The notes under the pieces are model-generated. The model saw only the letters and a program-made list of their open reading frames with translations, made no database searches and was not told the origin of the DNA. The position numbers were made by a program, and so were the translations under genes. From positions 30,736-94,735 of the forward strand of contig CAZCYD010000007.1 of the NCBI GenBank assembly GCA_964502735.1: a stretch of DNA of 64,000 nucleotides, given 5' to 3'. Shown here in pieces: positions 36,095 through 45,601 of this stretch. The stretch comes from JACKAN01 sp964502735 (GTDB lineage Bacteria > Bdellovibrionota > Bdellovibrionia > Bdellovibrionales > UBA1609). How positions within the stretch are numbered: the first letter of the stretch is position 1; every line of letters starts with the position of its first letter.

Positions 36095-36889
36095 ATGAAA
36101 AAAATTAACATCTTAGTCTATGTCGGCTTCTGTATGCTTTACACCCAATGGGGTGAAGCTCAAAGTACTCAGTACCAGCGGCCAACAAAAAATGTGGTGA
36201 ACAAAGCTGCTCCTGAAAAAAAGACAGGTAAGGAAGACTACAAGGTTGATATTACCGACATTGAGCAAAAGTATTGGGCCCCTAAGGATACTGACTTCAG
36301 TGTAGTTCAAAGTCGAGCTTACACAAAGGCCAATAGATTCTCATTAACTGTACAGGGTGGAAGTCTAATTAATGACACTTTTAATAAGGGGAGTTTGTTT
36401 GCTGTATCTAGTAACTATTTTTTAAGTGAGAGGCATGGTTTTGGGTTGAGTTATGTTTCAGGAGATTTAGGAAACACAAAAGTCATCGACAACTTTAGAT
36501 ATCAAGTGGGAGGCGGAGCCGCTGGTACTGAGCCCGATCGAGGAAGATTAAAGCATTACTATGGAATAAATTATGTATGGGTACCCATTTATGCAAAAAT
36601 GAGTCTCCTAGAGAAAAAAATACTATATTTTGATATGGCTATTTCTCCAAGTATTGGAATGACTAGCTACAACAAACTTACAGACTTCAAGGATATTCCT
36701 GAGTCTGCCTTAACCTTTGGATTAGATGTTTCTCAGTACTTCTATTTAAATAAAAATTGGGCCATTAGAGCTGATTTAAAAAATAATTGGTACAACGAAA
36801 AAAGAGTTACATTTAAAACGGGTGAATCTATTTCAACTCAATCCAATAATACGACCATGTTTTTGTTAGGTTTTATTTATTATCATTAA
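36095..36889 (+). CDS. Outer-membrane beta-barrel protein of the gliding-type cluster
   Basis: This 264-residue protein has a signal peptide (about 1-22, ending GEAQ), a polar N-terminal stretch, and barrel strands from about 80 to the end (RFSLTVQGGSLI, HGFGLSYVSGDL, VWVPIYAKMSLLEKKILYFDMAI). The final residues FLLGFIYYH suit an outer-membrane terminus. Gliding clusters of the Glt type carry similar barrels (GltA, GltB, GltH, CglE); which one this matches is not decided here. GGGGGGCG-like ribosome site is present. It lies between the FHA and TPR genes in one direction. Confidence 0.75.
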   Translation: MKKINILVYVGFCMLYTQWGEAQSTQYQRPTKNVVNKAAPEKKTGKEDYKVDITDIEQKYWAPKDTDFSVVQSRAYTKANRFSLTVQGGSLINDTFNKGSLFAVSSNYFLSERHGFGLSYVSGDLGNTKVIDNFRYQVGGGAAGTEPDRGRLKHYYGINYVWVPIYAKMSLLEKKILYFDMAISPSIGMTSYNKLTDFKDIPESALTFGLDVSQYFYLNKNWAIRADLKNNWYNEKRVTFKTGESISTQSNNTTMFLLGFIYYH

Positions 36890-36899
36890 GAGGTGTATT

Positions 36900-39326
36900 G
36901 TGCTTTTTAAATATACTATTGTTTTTATAATCCTCTCGATTATAGGTGTAGGGGCACAGGCTCGTCTTTTAGAAGATATTGTTGCAACCTCCGTTAGCAA
37001 GAAAGAGGTCAAAGAAGAGACTTTGCAAGATAAAGTTAAAGATGGATTTAATGATATCAAAAAAACCTTTAATACTTGGGTGCGAAAATTAAAGCCCAAG
37101 TCAGCAGAAGAGTTAGCTACAGAGAAAAGAGTTCAAGCTGAAATTAATCGACAAAAAAGAGTTCAAGAACAGTTACAAGAAAGGACAGAGGCCTTACCAG
37201 ACTATAAAAGTCAGGAAAAAGGAAACTTTAAGAGTTATGTTGACTCGACTGTTGAGAAGGTTGGCAGTGCAGATCCTCTTGTCGAGGTAAGCAGAGGAAT
37301 AAGCTCAGACCCAAGTCTACCAAAAACTAAAGTGGGGGTACCTTATTTTACAGTAGGTAAAATTGAAGCTTTGCCTAAGCTGAATGTGGGGTTGGAGCCA
37401 ACGATTAGTTCTAAAAATTTTGATCTAGATAATTTTTTATTGGGGTTAGACAAATACAAGATGGCTAAGCCACTTAGGGGACCTGAAAAGGTTAGTATGC
37501 GAGAGATAGAAAGATGGACGAGCAAAAAAATAATTTCTATTACTGAAGAAAAGAAGTTACAAAGAAAAGATTTTGATATTCGTGAAGTTGTAACCGAGGA
37601 AAAAATACAAAAGCTAACAATTAACCCAGTCGTCACAGTCGATGACTACAAGCCTTATAAGAAGTTTACTAAGAGAGAGCTAAAGATGATTGCTGCACTC
37701 ATCCTTAATAGAAAGGGTGATAAATGCCACCTAGTTGTGGGACTTTTTGATGATTTATCTAAACATAAAAAATATCAAAAGGAGGCTGATTATCATCTTG
37801 GAGTCTGTTCCATAGAAATGGGTTTTCACTCAGAGTCGGTGAAAAGATTACTTCCTCTTGTGAAAATGGAGGATAAGGAATACGCGCAAAAATCATTGGC
37901 AGCCCTTGCAAAACAACTACCTAGAGAGTTTGAAGTTTTATTTTATGACACAATACGCGGATTAAAGGCTCCGGACTTGATTGCTTACTCCAAAAACAGT
38001 GAAGTGGCTTATTTAGCTGCGAAAGGGGCCTATAAAAAAGGTCACTATGGTGCCGCAATTAGATATGCAGAACTTGTTAAGCTGGATTCGAAACTGTTTC
38101 CTTCATCTCAGTTTATACTGGCAACAAGTTATTATCTTCAGAAGAACGCAAAGTTGGCAGTGCAGATATACCAAAACTTAGAAAAACTTCTAGAAAACTC
38201 AAGCGATGAAAATTTAAAAACTCTTGTAGCTATAAATTTAGCAAGAATTTCATTTCAGTCTGATCAATATAAAAAGGCACTGGAATATTATAGAACAGTC
38301 AAAAAGAACCATCCATTATGGGTTCAGGGGCTTATAGAACAAGGATGGGCTCAAATTATGATAGGTGATTATCCTGGTGCTATAGGGAATATGTATTCTC
38401 TGCATTCTCCATACTTTAAGTCTGTTTATATGCCAGACTCCTGGGCGGTGAGGACAATTGGTTATCTGAATATTTGTCAGTATGGAGACGCTTACAGTTC
38501 ATTGACAAAACTTGAAAATCAATACGGGCAGTGGTTAAAAAATGTTGATGGCTACGTTAAGAAAAATAAACTGAGCAAAGATTACTACTACACTATTACA
38601 AATTACCTAAAAGGGAAATCAGATCAAGATCAATCCGGACTTCCTTATCAGGTTATTCGTGAGATGGCGAGACAACGTGAGTATTTAAATTATCAAGACT
38701 CTATCAACTTAAAGGTCGACGAACTTGCACAGTACGATTTTATTAAGGGACTGATAGATAAGGATATTGTGGGAATGAACTGGAGGATATCAAAAGCCAA
38801 GACTCGTATAGAAAAACTATCCGGAGATATTGCAAAGGCTCAACAAGATAAATCAATGATGAAAAATTTAACTGAGTGGAAACAACAGTTGGGCTTTGAA
38901 AGAGATTTAATTAAAAAACTTAACTTCCAATTGGCGGCTTATAAACAAGGGCAAAAAAGTTTTAAAAATTTAAATAACTATGCAAATAAACGAATTAGTA
39001 AGGAGATATATTCTCTGCGGGAGAAGGCTGGTGGTTCTCTTGTTGGGAGTTTAAAAAATATTCAAATTGAGATCGCAAAAGTACTCGAAAATAACGAGTT
39101 CCTACGATACGAAGTATTTGCCGGGAGCGGTGAGAATATTAGGTATCAGGTAGCTGGTGGAGAGGCTAGGCAAGGGCGGGTTATTGCAAGCACTCCTCCA
39201 CCTAAGTCACTGAAATGGGAATTTGAAGGGGAGTATTGGGAAGATGAGATTGGTTCTTATCGATCAACATTAAAAAATAATTGTCCGGACGCAAGAGCAA
39301 GTGCTTCGATCAATGGAGGAAAGTAA
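36900..39326 (+). CDS. Large exported TPR protein, second of the cluster
   Basis: This 808-residue protein starts at GTG 36900 after AGAGGTG. A signal peptide-like segment covers about 3-22 (ending AQA). A charged region (about 30-230) with coiled-coil character precedes TPR-like repeats (about 265-560, such as YHLGVCSIEMGFHSESV and GYLNICQYGDAYSSL). The C-terminal 250 residues are again charged and helical. It resembles the helical periplasmic proteins of Glt machines. Its stop overlaps the start of the next gene by one base (TAATG). Confidence 0.75.
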   Translation: MLFKYTIVFIILSIIGVGAQARLLEDIVATSVSKKEVKEETLQDKVKDGFNDIKKTFNTWVRKLKPKSAEELATEKRVQAEINRQKRVQEQLQERTEALPDYKSQEKGNFKSYVDSTVEKVGSADPLVEVSRGISSDPSLPKTKVGVPYFTVGKIEALPKLNVGLEPTISSKNFDLDNFLLGLDKYKMAKPLRGPEKVSMREIERWTSKKIISITEEKKLQRKDFDIREVVTEEKIQKLTINPVVTVDDYKPYKKFTKRELKMIAALILNRKGDKCHLVVGLFDDLSKHKKYQKEADYHLGVCSIEMGFHSESVKRLLPLVKMEDKEYAQKSLAALAKQLPREFEVLFYDTIRGLKAPDLIAYSKNSEVAYLAAKGAYKKGHYGAAIRYAELVKLDSKLFPSSQFILATSYYLQKNAKLAVQIYQNLEKLLENSSDENLKTLVAINLARISFQSDQYKKALEYYRTVKKNHPLWVQGLIEQGWAQIMIGDYPGAIGNMYSLHSPYFKSVYMPDSWAVRTIGYLNICQYGDAYSSLTKLENQYGQWLKNVDGYVKKNKLSKDYYYTITNYLKGKSDQDQSGLPYQVIREMARQREYLNYQDSINLKVDELAQYDFIKGLIDKDIVGMNWRISKAKTRIEKLSGDIAKAQQDKSMMKNLTEWKQQLGFERDLIKKLNFQLAAYKQGQKSFKNLNNYANKRISKEIYSLREKAGGSLVGSLKNIQIEIAKVLENNEFLRYEVFAGSGENIRYQVAGGEARQGRVIASTPPPKSLKWEFEGEYWEDEIGSYRSTLKNNCPDARASASINGGK

Positions 39327-39955
39327 TGAGAAAGTTTAGTCTATTTTTGATTTTGTTTTTTTATGTGCAGAATGTTGGTGCAGGAACAGACGTAGATTCT
39401 CAGATGGAGATTATTAAAAAGAATGTTGAGGCAAGTCAGCATAATTATAATCAGTATAAGAAAAACTATGAAATTTCAGAAAAAAATCTGGCGGAAACAG
39501 AAAAGGCAGTTAAGGAGTTGCAGCGTTTACAGCAGGAATTAACTAAAAACAATAAGAGCGTTGATGAAAATAAAGCTATTCTGGAAAAGATGAAACAACA
39601 AGTAGTTGTTTTTAAAAATGATGAAATGAGAGAGATTGAAAACGAAAAGAAACAAATTGATGAGCTTAAGGCAGTTCTAAAAAAACTAGAGGATAATGTT
39701 CAGCAGCGAGAGATGAATGTAGTGGCCTATGATAAAAAGGTGCAAGAGATAGACAAAGAAAAGAAGGATTGGGAGCAGCAAGACAAAAAAATGGCCCAAT
39801 TACAGCAACAACTTAAGGAAAAAGAGTTGGAAACCCAAAAACAAAAGCAAGTATGGGCTAGCAAAAAATCCGAGTATCAAGCCGAAGCAAAAAAATGGGA
39901 AGCCCAAGCTGCCACATCAAAAAACAGGTACAATAAATTTAAAAGCTTAGATTAA
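39326..39955 (+). CDS. Exported coiled-coil protein
   Basis: This is 209 residues from ATG 39326, supported by GGAGGA 5-6 bases upstream; the open frame extends further but inside the previous gene. A signal peptide covers about 1-20 (ending GAG). The remaining part is an almost continuous Lys/Glu/Gln-rich coiled coil (about 30-195), with no enzyme motif. It is the last gene of the co-directional gliding-type cluster and may act as a periplasmic spacer or tether; that role is inference. Confidence 0.75.
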   Translation: MRKFSLFLILFFYVQNVGAGTDVDSQMEIIKKNVEASQHNYNQYKKNYEISEKNLAETEKAVKELQRLQQELTKNNKSVDENKAILEKMKQQVVVFKNDEMREIENEKKQIDELKAVLKKLEDNVQQREMNVVAYDKKVQEIDKEKKDWEQQDKKMAQLQQQLKEKELETQKQKQVWASKKSEYQAEAKKWEAQAATSKNRYNKFKSLD

Positions 39956-40446
39956 TTGCAATTTTTGCATTATTAGCTCGGTTGTATTAGTTACGAGTAG
40001 TGTTTATGTCGCTCGCGGGTTTAGTGGAGTCGAGTAGGCACTAATAAATTACGTGGCCAACAATGTGCCATATCGTGAATTATATCCAAGTTTTAGTAAT
40101 GACACTGATATTTTAGATGCAGGATTTAATCTCGAGTCGCCCTGCAAACAATGACAGAGTTGTTTTCTTTACAATACACATTTTAATAAATTAAATGGGT
40201 TACGTAAATAACCCACGGCTATTTTTGTATTATGTTTTTATAATTAGATTATGGGGCTCTTAGTGTGCAAATAAGCAATGTCTTTCCCTAGAACTAAGCC
40301 GCCCAGAGATAAAGAAAATGAGGCAAAATAAACTGAGCAGAACCATAAGTCTAATCCATAAGAAAAACAGCATAAGAAAAAATAGTCTAACAAAAACCGT
40401 ATGACTGAGAGGACTCAAAATGTTTTTTTTCAAGGAGACTGTTATT
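39956..40446. other. Gene-free region after the gliding-type cluster
   Basis: 491 bases with no convincing gene. A small hairpin TGCAA-TTT-TTGCA sits just after the coiled-coil gene's stop. A second, TGGGTTA-CGTAAA-TAACCCA near 40195-40214, is followed by CGGCTATTTTT and may be a terminator or small-RNA end. Another stop-free stretch on the minus strand at 40260-40499 is not supported as a gene. The promoter of the next gene should lie here but was not identified. Confidence 0.4.
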
Positions 40447-40890
40447 ATGAAAATGTTGTATTCAACTGTTTTACTACTATCATTTGCTTTCCATAACATT
40501 GCTCAAGCTGTTAATAATTGCACAGGAGCTCTTTCTCCAGCCTCTAAGATTGAATCAGAGACTTCCCGTAATTTCGAGTTGGTATCAAGTTCTAATGGGG
40601 TGTATGAGACTTTGTTGGGGAGCGATAAATTTCCAGTGGTCCTAGATACGAATCAAGGTGTAATCCGTTTGGGTGCAAACGAGGAGAGTGTTTTTATAGC
40701 TAACAAGGAAGTGCATGTTCCATTTGCAGAAGGGGACGGACTAAAGAGAATAACCTACAGTGTAGTGAGGCCGGGACCTTACTACGATACGGAAGTTAAT
40801 GTTTATAAGGTGATGTTGAGAGAGAACGCTGATGGTTCACGGGAAGTCGTTGATGTTAAGCGGATGTCCGTTTTTGTAGAGCTTTGGTAA
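40447..40890 (+). CDS. Small exported protein of unknown function
   Basis: This is 147 residues from ATG 40447, with AAGGAG about 10 bases upstream; an ATG at 40420 with GAGAGGA is an alternative start. The N-terminus is a signal peptide (ending AQA). The mature part is beta-rich (KFPVVLDTNQGVIRLG, RITYSVVRPGPYYD, VYKVMLREN) and short, perhaps a single sandwich domain. One Cys follows the signal (NNCTG) but not at a lipobox. No family recognised; it stands alone. Confidence 0.6.
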   Translation: MKMLYSTVLLLSFAFHNIAQAVNNCTGALSPASKIESETSRNFELVSSSNGVYETLLGSDKFPVVLDTNQGVIRLGANEESVFIANKEVHVPFAEGDGLKRITYSVVRPGPYYDTEVNVYKVMLRENADGSREVVDVKRMSVFVELW

Positions 40891-40996
40891 TATGGGTCTA
40901 TAGTAAAATGTGAGGATTTTTAAAATTCAATAAGAGACGAGTTCTATATATAAAGGATGTGATGAATAGGTTGTCATTACCTGTGTTATTGGCGAC

Positions 40997-41632
40997 TCAG
41001 TTTTGCAAGTAACTCTCTCTTAGTCGTTGCAGTCGGCTTCTTAAAGAATTGTCAGATTCAATTTCATCTAACTCAATTGCCGTATGTAAATGAAAATATT
41101 GCTGTGTTTGTGTTGAAGGAGAAAGGCGACTCGCCGTTTTCAAGTTTTCAGTATGGGTGTCATTATCAATTGAGAACTCGATAACTTCATTAAATTTAAG
41201 GGCAAAATCGTTAATTTGGCGCAGTATGGATAAACAATTTTTGAGAGAGTAGTTTGTGGTTTTTGGGTTGTGTTGATTTTGAATATTGGTGTTGAAAATA
41301 TAGGTTTTTCGACCATGGGCGAGTACGTTTTGAGCTAAGTTATTTCCTAGTACCGGAGCCATAACAATGTTGAAATCATGGCTAGTTCGGCTTTTACACA
41401 AAATTTGTGCGGAAAAATCTTTAATCATGTGGTTGTTTTCATCTAAAAGAATAAGAAGTAAACCCATGTGTTCATCAATAAAGATAGTTTGTCCAACTTT
41501 TATGCTTGTGACATTTTTTGGCATTTCTGACCCAGGTTTTGCGATTTCTGAAGAGTTGGCAAATGCGGTCTGTAGAGTTGTGACTATCCAAAGTAGTTGA
41601 ATTTTTATCAGAAATTTAAAAATCTTTTTCAT
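40997..41632 (-). CDS. Exported protein of unknown function, 211 residues
   Basis: A signal peptide at about 1-25 (ending TAFA) and a strong ribosome site (GAGGAG) support the gene and its start. The mature part includes short beta segments (SIKVGQTIFID, HMGLLLILLDEN) and an alpha-helical, acidic C-terminus (ELDEIESDNSLRSRLQRL). Two Cys residues may pair in the periplasm. No known domain was recognised. It is convergent with the small exported gene at 40.4 kb and separated from the aspartoacylase-type gene by 157 bases. Confidence 0.65.
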   Translation of the reverse strand: MKKIFKFLIKIQLLWIVTTLQTAFANSSEIAKPGSEMPKNVTSIKVGQTIFIDEHMGLLLILLDENNHMIKDFSAQILCKSRTSHDFNIVMAPVLGNNLAQNVLAHGRKTYIFNTNIQNQHNPKTTNYSLKNCLSILRQINDFALKFNEVIEFSIDNDTHTENLKTASRLSPSTQTQQYFHLHTAIELDEIESDNSLRSRLQRLRESYLQN

Positions 41633-41789
41633 AATCTCCTCTAGGTTTACTCCTTTCAGAGCAGTTATGATGCCAAAAAAACTGATGTGAAATCCAGAGC
41701 CTCGCGGAATTTAACCCCTTCAGCAATTTCCTAGTAGTGTTTAATCTTGGGTTGACATTTTTGTATACCCGAGGGGATTTCAAACCATT

Positions 41790-42758
41790 TCAAGAAGATA
41801 GGTTTTCACAAATAGCAATAATGTCGCGTGGAGGTGGTTGAACGGGGTTACCCTTAGAGTCTCTTTCTACGTACTTAGGGAAGAGCGCATAGCCGTTGAC
41901 TGGAGATCTAAATTCTTCACCAGAGTTCAGGTGCCCAAGTAATTGTTGTTTATTTACAGGACTCAAATTTTTCCAGCCAGGCAACAGATGACAGCGAGGT
42001 CCATCAAAGGGTTGATAGTGGGTGATGTGCAACCACTCAGGTTGAAAGAAAAGACTGTCGTCTAGAGAATCTATATTCTTCGATCCTTCGAGGTTAAGGC
42101 CAATACTCATAATTTGTTCGAGAGCCTTTGAGCAAAGTTGATCCACAGAATTGCCAAACCCCTTTTGAGAAAACTCTATTGTGATTGCGGGTTTTCCCTT
42201 TCGAAAGGCATAAGTTGTAGCTGTTGAGTAAGTATCCATTTCGATTCTTTTTAGAATCCCCTTTTTTGCCACATTTATACACCTGGCAAACTTTTTATTG
42301 ATAGGAGTGTCGCTAAGAACATAAAAGGCTTCTACCGTCGGTTCTATCGTTTGGTGTAAGTCTATAAAAAGATCGCAAGAGTCGATGAGAGAGCAGAGTT
42401 CTTTAGCTCGAAGGGCTTCATCCGCTTGAATGTTGTAGTCGCCAAAATGGCGATTCATATCGACTTCGACATATCTAACTCCTTTCTCCATAGCTTTGAT
42501 GTTGCCAAGGCTGACGGTGAGCTGTCCTGGGTAGATTTTAGTTTGTAGGGCAAACGCGTCGAGCATATTAAAAAGGGCGGGCAGGCTTCCTATTTCGTCT
42601 CCATGAACGCAGGAGGAAATGTAAATATGAGGAAGATTTGAGTTGCCGCCGTTAAAAGTTACGCTGTGTGGAATAGGGCCAGGGTGAGTGAGATATAATT
42701 GTTCAAATTTCTGGATGTATTCTTTGACTCTTGCAACTTCGGTATTCATAGAGTCCAT
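41790..42758 (-). CDS. Succinylglutamate desuccinylase/aspartoacylase family protein
   Basis: This 322-residue cytoplasmic zinc hydrolase has an M14-like fold. Zinc ligands are expected in SSCVHGDEIGSLPAL (His and Glu at about 53-56) and FIDLHQTIEP (His); DMNRHFG carries the substrate-binding Asn-Arg pair of the AstE/AspA family. Typical substrates are N-acyl amino acids such as N-succinylglutamate or N-acetylaspartate. No other arginine-catabolism (ast) gene lies beside it, so the exact reaction is open. A terminator sits between it and the subtilase gene upstream on the same strand. Confidence 0.8.
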   Translation of the reverse strand: MDSMNTEVARVKEYIQKFEQLYLTHPGPIPHSVTFNGGNSNLPHIYISSCVHGDEIGSLPALFNMLDAFALQTKIYPGQLTVSLGNIKAMEKGVRYVEVDMNRHFGDYNIQADEALRAKELCSLIDSCDLFIDLHQTIEPTVEAFYVLSDTPINKKFARCINVAKKGILKRIEMDTYSTATTYAFRKGKPAITIEFSQKGFGNSVDQLCSKALEQIMSIGLNLEGSKNIDSLDDSLFFQPEWLHITHYQPFDGPRCHLLPGWKNLSPVNKQQLLGHLNSGEEFRSPVNGYALFPKYVERDSKGNPVQPPPRDIIAICENLSS

Positions 42759-42773
42759 AATACGGAAAGGTGA

Positions 42774-42807
42774 GTGAAAAAATCAAGCCCGCATCCGTGC
42801 GGGCTTG
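42774..42807 (-). terminator. Intrinsic terminator of the subtilase gene
   Basis: A perfect 10-pair stem CAAGCCCGCA / TGCGGGCTTG with loop TCCG (42784-42807) is followed on the minus strand by ATTTTTTCAC. It lies 32 bases after the subtilase stop and 16 bases before the start of the aspartoacylase-family gene, so the latter needs its own promoter or readthrough. Confidence 0.85.
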
Positions 42808-42838
42808 TTGTGGGGCAAAATAAATTATTTCGGCATTG

Positions 42839-44260
42839 TTACTGTTGCATTAGAGACTTAACGTCGAGCTTTCCACCTGAGACGAGTTTATTGCTGAGGT
42901 TGGAAACTTTGGCTGCTGAGCCAAGTATGGCATCTTTAACTTCTCTCCACGAAGCCTGGGGGTGTTTAGACCAGTACAGGGCCGCAGCTCCAGCAACGTG
43001 TGGAGTGGCCATTGAGGTGCCGTCCCAAGTGGCAAGAAAAGGCACGACGGAATCGGAATATTTTCCGCCAACAGTTGTAGAAAAGACTTTTACACCCGGG
43101 GCTGCAATATCTACAGTGCTACGTCCCCAATTTGAGAAGGACCCAAGTCGGTCTTGGATGTCAATGGCAGCGACACTAATGATGCTGTCGTGGGGGTAGC
43201 TTGCTGGGTAGGCTGGACGACTGTCCTTATCGTTGTCATAGCCAACACCTTGGTGCCCATTTCCTGCAGCGGCAATAAAAAGGCGTCCATGCTGTTCAGA
43301 ATAAGTAATAGCATCACGGAGAGCTTGGTTGCCATCGGGATCATCTGGATCTTCTCCCGTTGAGCCCCATGAGTTGGAGGATATTTGGGCACCATTATCG
43401 ACAGCGTACTTGATGGACTTAATTGCGTTGGCTGTAGTCCCGTAGCCCTCTGTGGAGATGAATTTCAGAACCATAATTTTTACATTTGGAGCCACGCCAG
43501 CAATACCAATTCCATTCTCTCCTCGAGCCGCCACATTCCCAGCGCAGTGTGTTCCGTGACCGGGATTACCTCCTTGAAAAATGTTTCCGGGAAGATCATA
43601 AGGTTTATTGTCATTATCGGCAAAATCCCAACCAATTATGTCATCGACATAGCCATTCTTATCATCATCAATTAGATTTTCAGGAATTTCGTTGGCGTTT
43701 CTCCAAAGATTAGGTGCTAGATCTTCATGGGTGTAGTCAACACCAGTATCAATAACGGCTACAATCATATCTTCACTGCCCCGAGTGGTGTTCCAAGCGT
43801 TTTTGACTCCGATATCATTCATTCCCCATTGTTTAGAGAATAAGGGGTCAGCGCCTTGGCCAATTTTGGAGCTTTCAGAGGGGATGTCGGGATTGTCTTT
43901 GGCACTGGTCCGTTCAGTTTGATTTTTACGGTTTGGAGTCAAGCGCAGAGAGGGGTTGTCAAACAGTCTAATTTTATAGTTGGGTTGCGTGGTTAGCACT
44001 CCACTCATTATTTTCATATGTCCATGGAGAGAGGCCATCTTTTCTTTTGAAGCGCGAACTAGCATCCAGTTGTTTAGGCCGAGATCTTCAAAGGTTACAT
44101 CTTCTTGGTTGGAGCCGGAGAACATTTGAACTTGATGCTGAAAGGCTTCTTTAAACTCCGGTGTTACCTTAATGAGCAGCTCGTCCATGGGCTTGGTCTG
44201 AGCCGAGGCCAAGTTGGCCAGAAAAGTAAGTGATATAAATAAACATGAAATAGGTTTCAC
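42839..44260 (-). CDS. Exported subtilisin-like serine protease (S8 family)
   Basis: This is 473 residues from a GTG at 44260 preceded by AAGGAGG 5 bases away; the longer open frame to 44407 lacks such a site. A signal peptide (about 1-20, ending ASA) is followed by an inhibitor-like propeptide (about 20-100) and an S8 domain (about 145-465). The catalytic Asp is in VAVIDTGVDYTHEDL, His in GHGTHCAGNVA, Ser in GTSMATPHVAGAAALYW; all are intact. The protein is probably secreted or periplasmic and autoprocessed. An extracellular protease suits a predatory or scavenging life, but that is inference. Confidence 0.92.
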   Translation of the reverse strand: MKPISCLFISLTFLANLASAQTKPMDELLIKVTPEFKEAFQHQVQMFSGSNQEDVTFEDLGLNNWMLVRASKEKMASLHGHMKIMSGVLTTQPNYKIRLFDNPSLRLTPNRKNQTERTSAKDNPDIPSESSKIGQGADPLFSKQWGMNDIGVKNAWNTTRGSEDMIVAVIDTGVDYTHEDLAPNLWRNANEIPENLIDDDKNGYVDDIIGWDFADNDNKPYDLPGNIFQGGNPGHGTHCAGNVAARGENGIGIAGVAPNVKIMVLKFISTEGYGTTANAIKSIKYAVDNGAQISSNSWGSTGEDPDDPDGNQALRDAITYSEQHGRLFIAAAGNGHQGVGYDNDKDSRPAYPASYPHDSIISVAAIDIQDRLGSFSNWGRSTVDIAAPGVKVFSTTVGGKYSDSVVPFLATWDGTSMATPHVAGAAALYWSKHPQASWREVKDAILGSAAKVSNLSNKLVSGGKLDVKSLMQQ

Positions 44261-45076
44261 GGTTCCCTCCTTGGTGTGAAAAAAATCAATCAAAAAACCG
44301 GCGTCCACAACAATACTTCGTTGGGGATGGTTTTTAGCCAATTTGGCGGTGAGTTTAGCCAACTTGGAATTTGTGGAAATTGTAGCGAGACAAAGGGGTA
44401 GTTCCAAGTTGAAACCAGTTTATTTTGTCAAAAGCTGTTTATTAATAGATATTTTTATAAAAATTGCGCCAAGCATTATGCGTTTCGCCGTTAAATTGAT
44501 TAATTATTCAGCAAAATTCAGCTTCGGTAGTTTTTTAAATGGGAACTTTATGTGAGTTTATCTTCATCTCTGATCGAAGCTAAAACAATAAAAGGGAACT
44601 TTACGGCCAGCTAAGAACTTTAAGTTTGAGAATATTTTTGATGAACCTTTAGAGGAGAAATAGGCAAAAATCTAGGTTTAAACCACGCACTTTGGGCTCT
44701 TCTAAGAGGGTTTAAGCAAGAGGGGTGTGGGAGGGTATTTTTAAAGAGAACCTTAAAACTAACGTATGAGTTTTTCCTCTGTCTGGATGAGCTTTGCAAG
44801 AGCGACATAGGAGCGACATAGATTGACTGTGTGAGCATTTTCTGGAAATTTTAGGGGGCTGATAAAAAAAGACCAACTGGCGGAGTTGGGAGCGTAAAAC
44901 CTCAATCCAATTTACCTAACAGTTTGTGCGGTTTTGTTGTAGAATTACCCGACTATCTGCGCTGGGTGTATACGCACGAGAACAATTTTATCAGCGTGTT
45001 AAAGATGTTTTAAACTGAACTCATTAGCAATGAAAACGAAAGTTTAATAAAAGTTAATGATTGATATGGAGGCCTA
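44261..45076. other. Gene-free region upstream of nuoB
   Basis: 816 bases between the divergent subtilase and nuo genes. It contains an 11-base tandem repeat GAGCGACATAG (about 44799-44820) and a small hairpin CCAACT-GGCGG-AGTTGG near 44873-44890. No convincing gene or known small RNA was recognised. Promoters for both directions are expected here. Confidence 0.4.
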
Positions 45077-45601
45077 ATGGCGCAATCCGTAGATAGGGAG
45101 CTGGTTGAAACCAGTCACTCGTTTGCATTTACAACTCAGCTGGATAAGATTGTGGCTTGGGGGCGTAAAAATTCTTTGTGGCCGATGCCTTACGGAACAG
45201 CCTGTTGTGGTATTGAAATGATGTCAATAATGGGGCCGAAGTATGATCTGGCCCGTTTTGGGGCTGAAGTGGTTAGGTTTTCTCCTCGCCAGGCAGACCT
45301 TTTGTTGGTAGCGGGAACTATTACTGAAAAGATGGCTCCTATTATCACTAGAATTTATGAGCAAATGCTAGAGCCCAAATATGTGATTGCGATGGGGGCC
45401 TGTGCAAGCTCTGGTGGTTTCTATCGAGCCTACCACGTGCTTCAAGGGGTAGACAAAGTGATTCCAACGGATGTTTATGTTCCGGGTTGCCCTCCCACGC
45501 CAGAAGCTGTTTTGGATGGAGTTATGTTGTTGCAAAAAATGATAGCTGAAAATGCTCCAAGACCTTGGAGAGACAATTGGAAGGCCGGGGTGTACAGATG
45601 A
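45077..45601 (+). CDS. nuoB: NADH-quinone oxidoreductase subunit B
   Basis: This 174-residue complex I subunit carries 4Fe-4S cluster N2, which passes electrons to quinone. Cluster ligands are visible: the adjacent Cys pair in TACCGIEMM (about 42-43), MGACASSGG and VPGCPPTPEA. GGAGG lies 5 bases before the ATG. The stop overlaps nuoCD by 4 bases (ATGA). It is the first gene of a peripheral-arm operon; nuoA, normally before it, is absent from the upstream 800 bases. Confidence 0.95.
   Translation: MAQSVDRELVETSHSFAFTTQLDKIVAWGRKNSLWPMPYGTACCGIEMMSIMGPKYDLARFGAEVVRFSPRQADLLLVAGTITEKMAPIITRIYEQMLEPKYVIAMGACASSGGFYRAYHVLQGVDKVIPTDVYVPGCPPTPEAVLDGVMLLQKMIAENAPRPWRDNWKAGVYR

Noticed and set aside
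40260..40499. Minus-strand open frame of 79 residues.
   Set aside because: It overlaps the signal-peptide region of the gene on the other strand and its hydrophobic residues arise from A-rich DNA; no ribosome site was seen.
43385..43713. Plus-strand open frames of 75-96 residues across the subtilase.
   Set aside because: They are antisense to a clear protease with an intact catalytic triad and have no recognisable features.
44261..44407. N-terminal extension of the subtilase to 44407.
   Set aside because: The GTG at 44260 has AAGGAGG at good spacing and begins a signal peptide; the extension does not look like protein and has no ribosome site.
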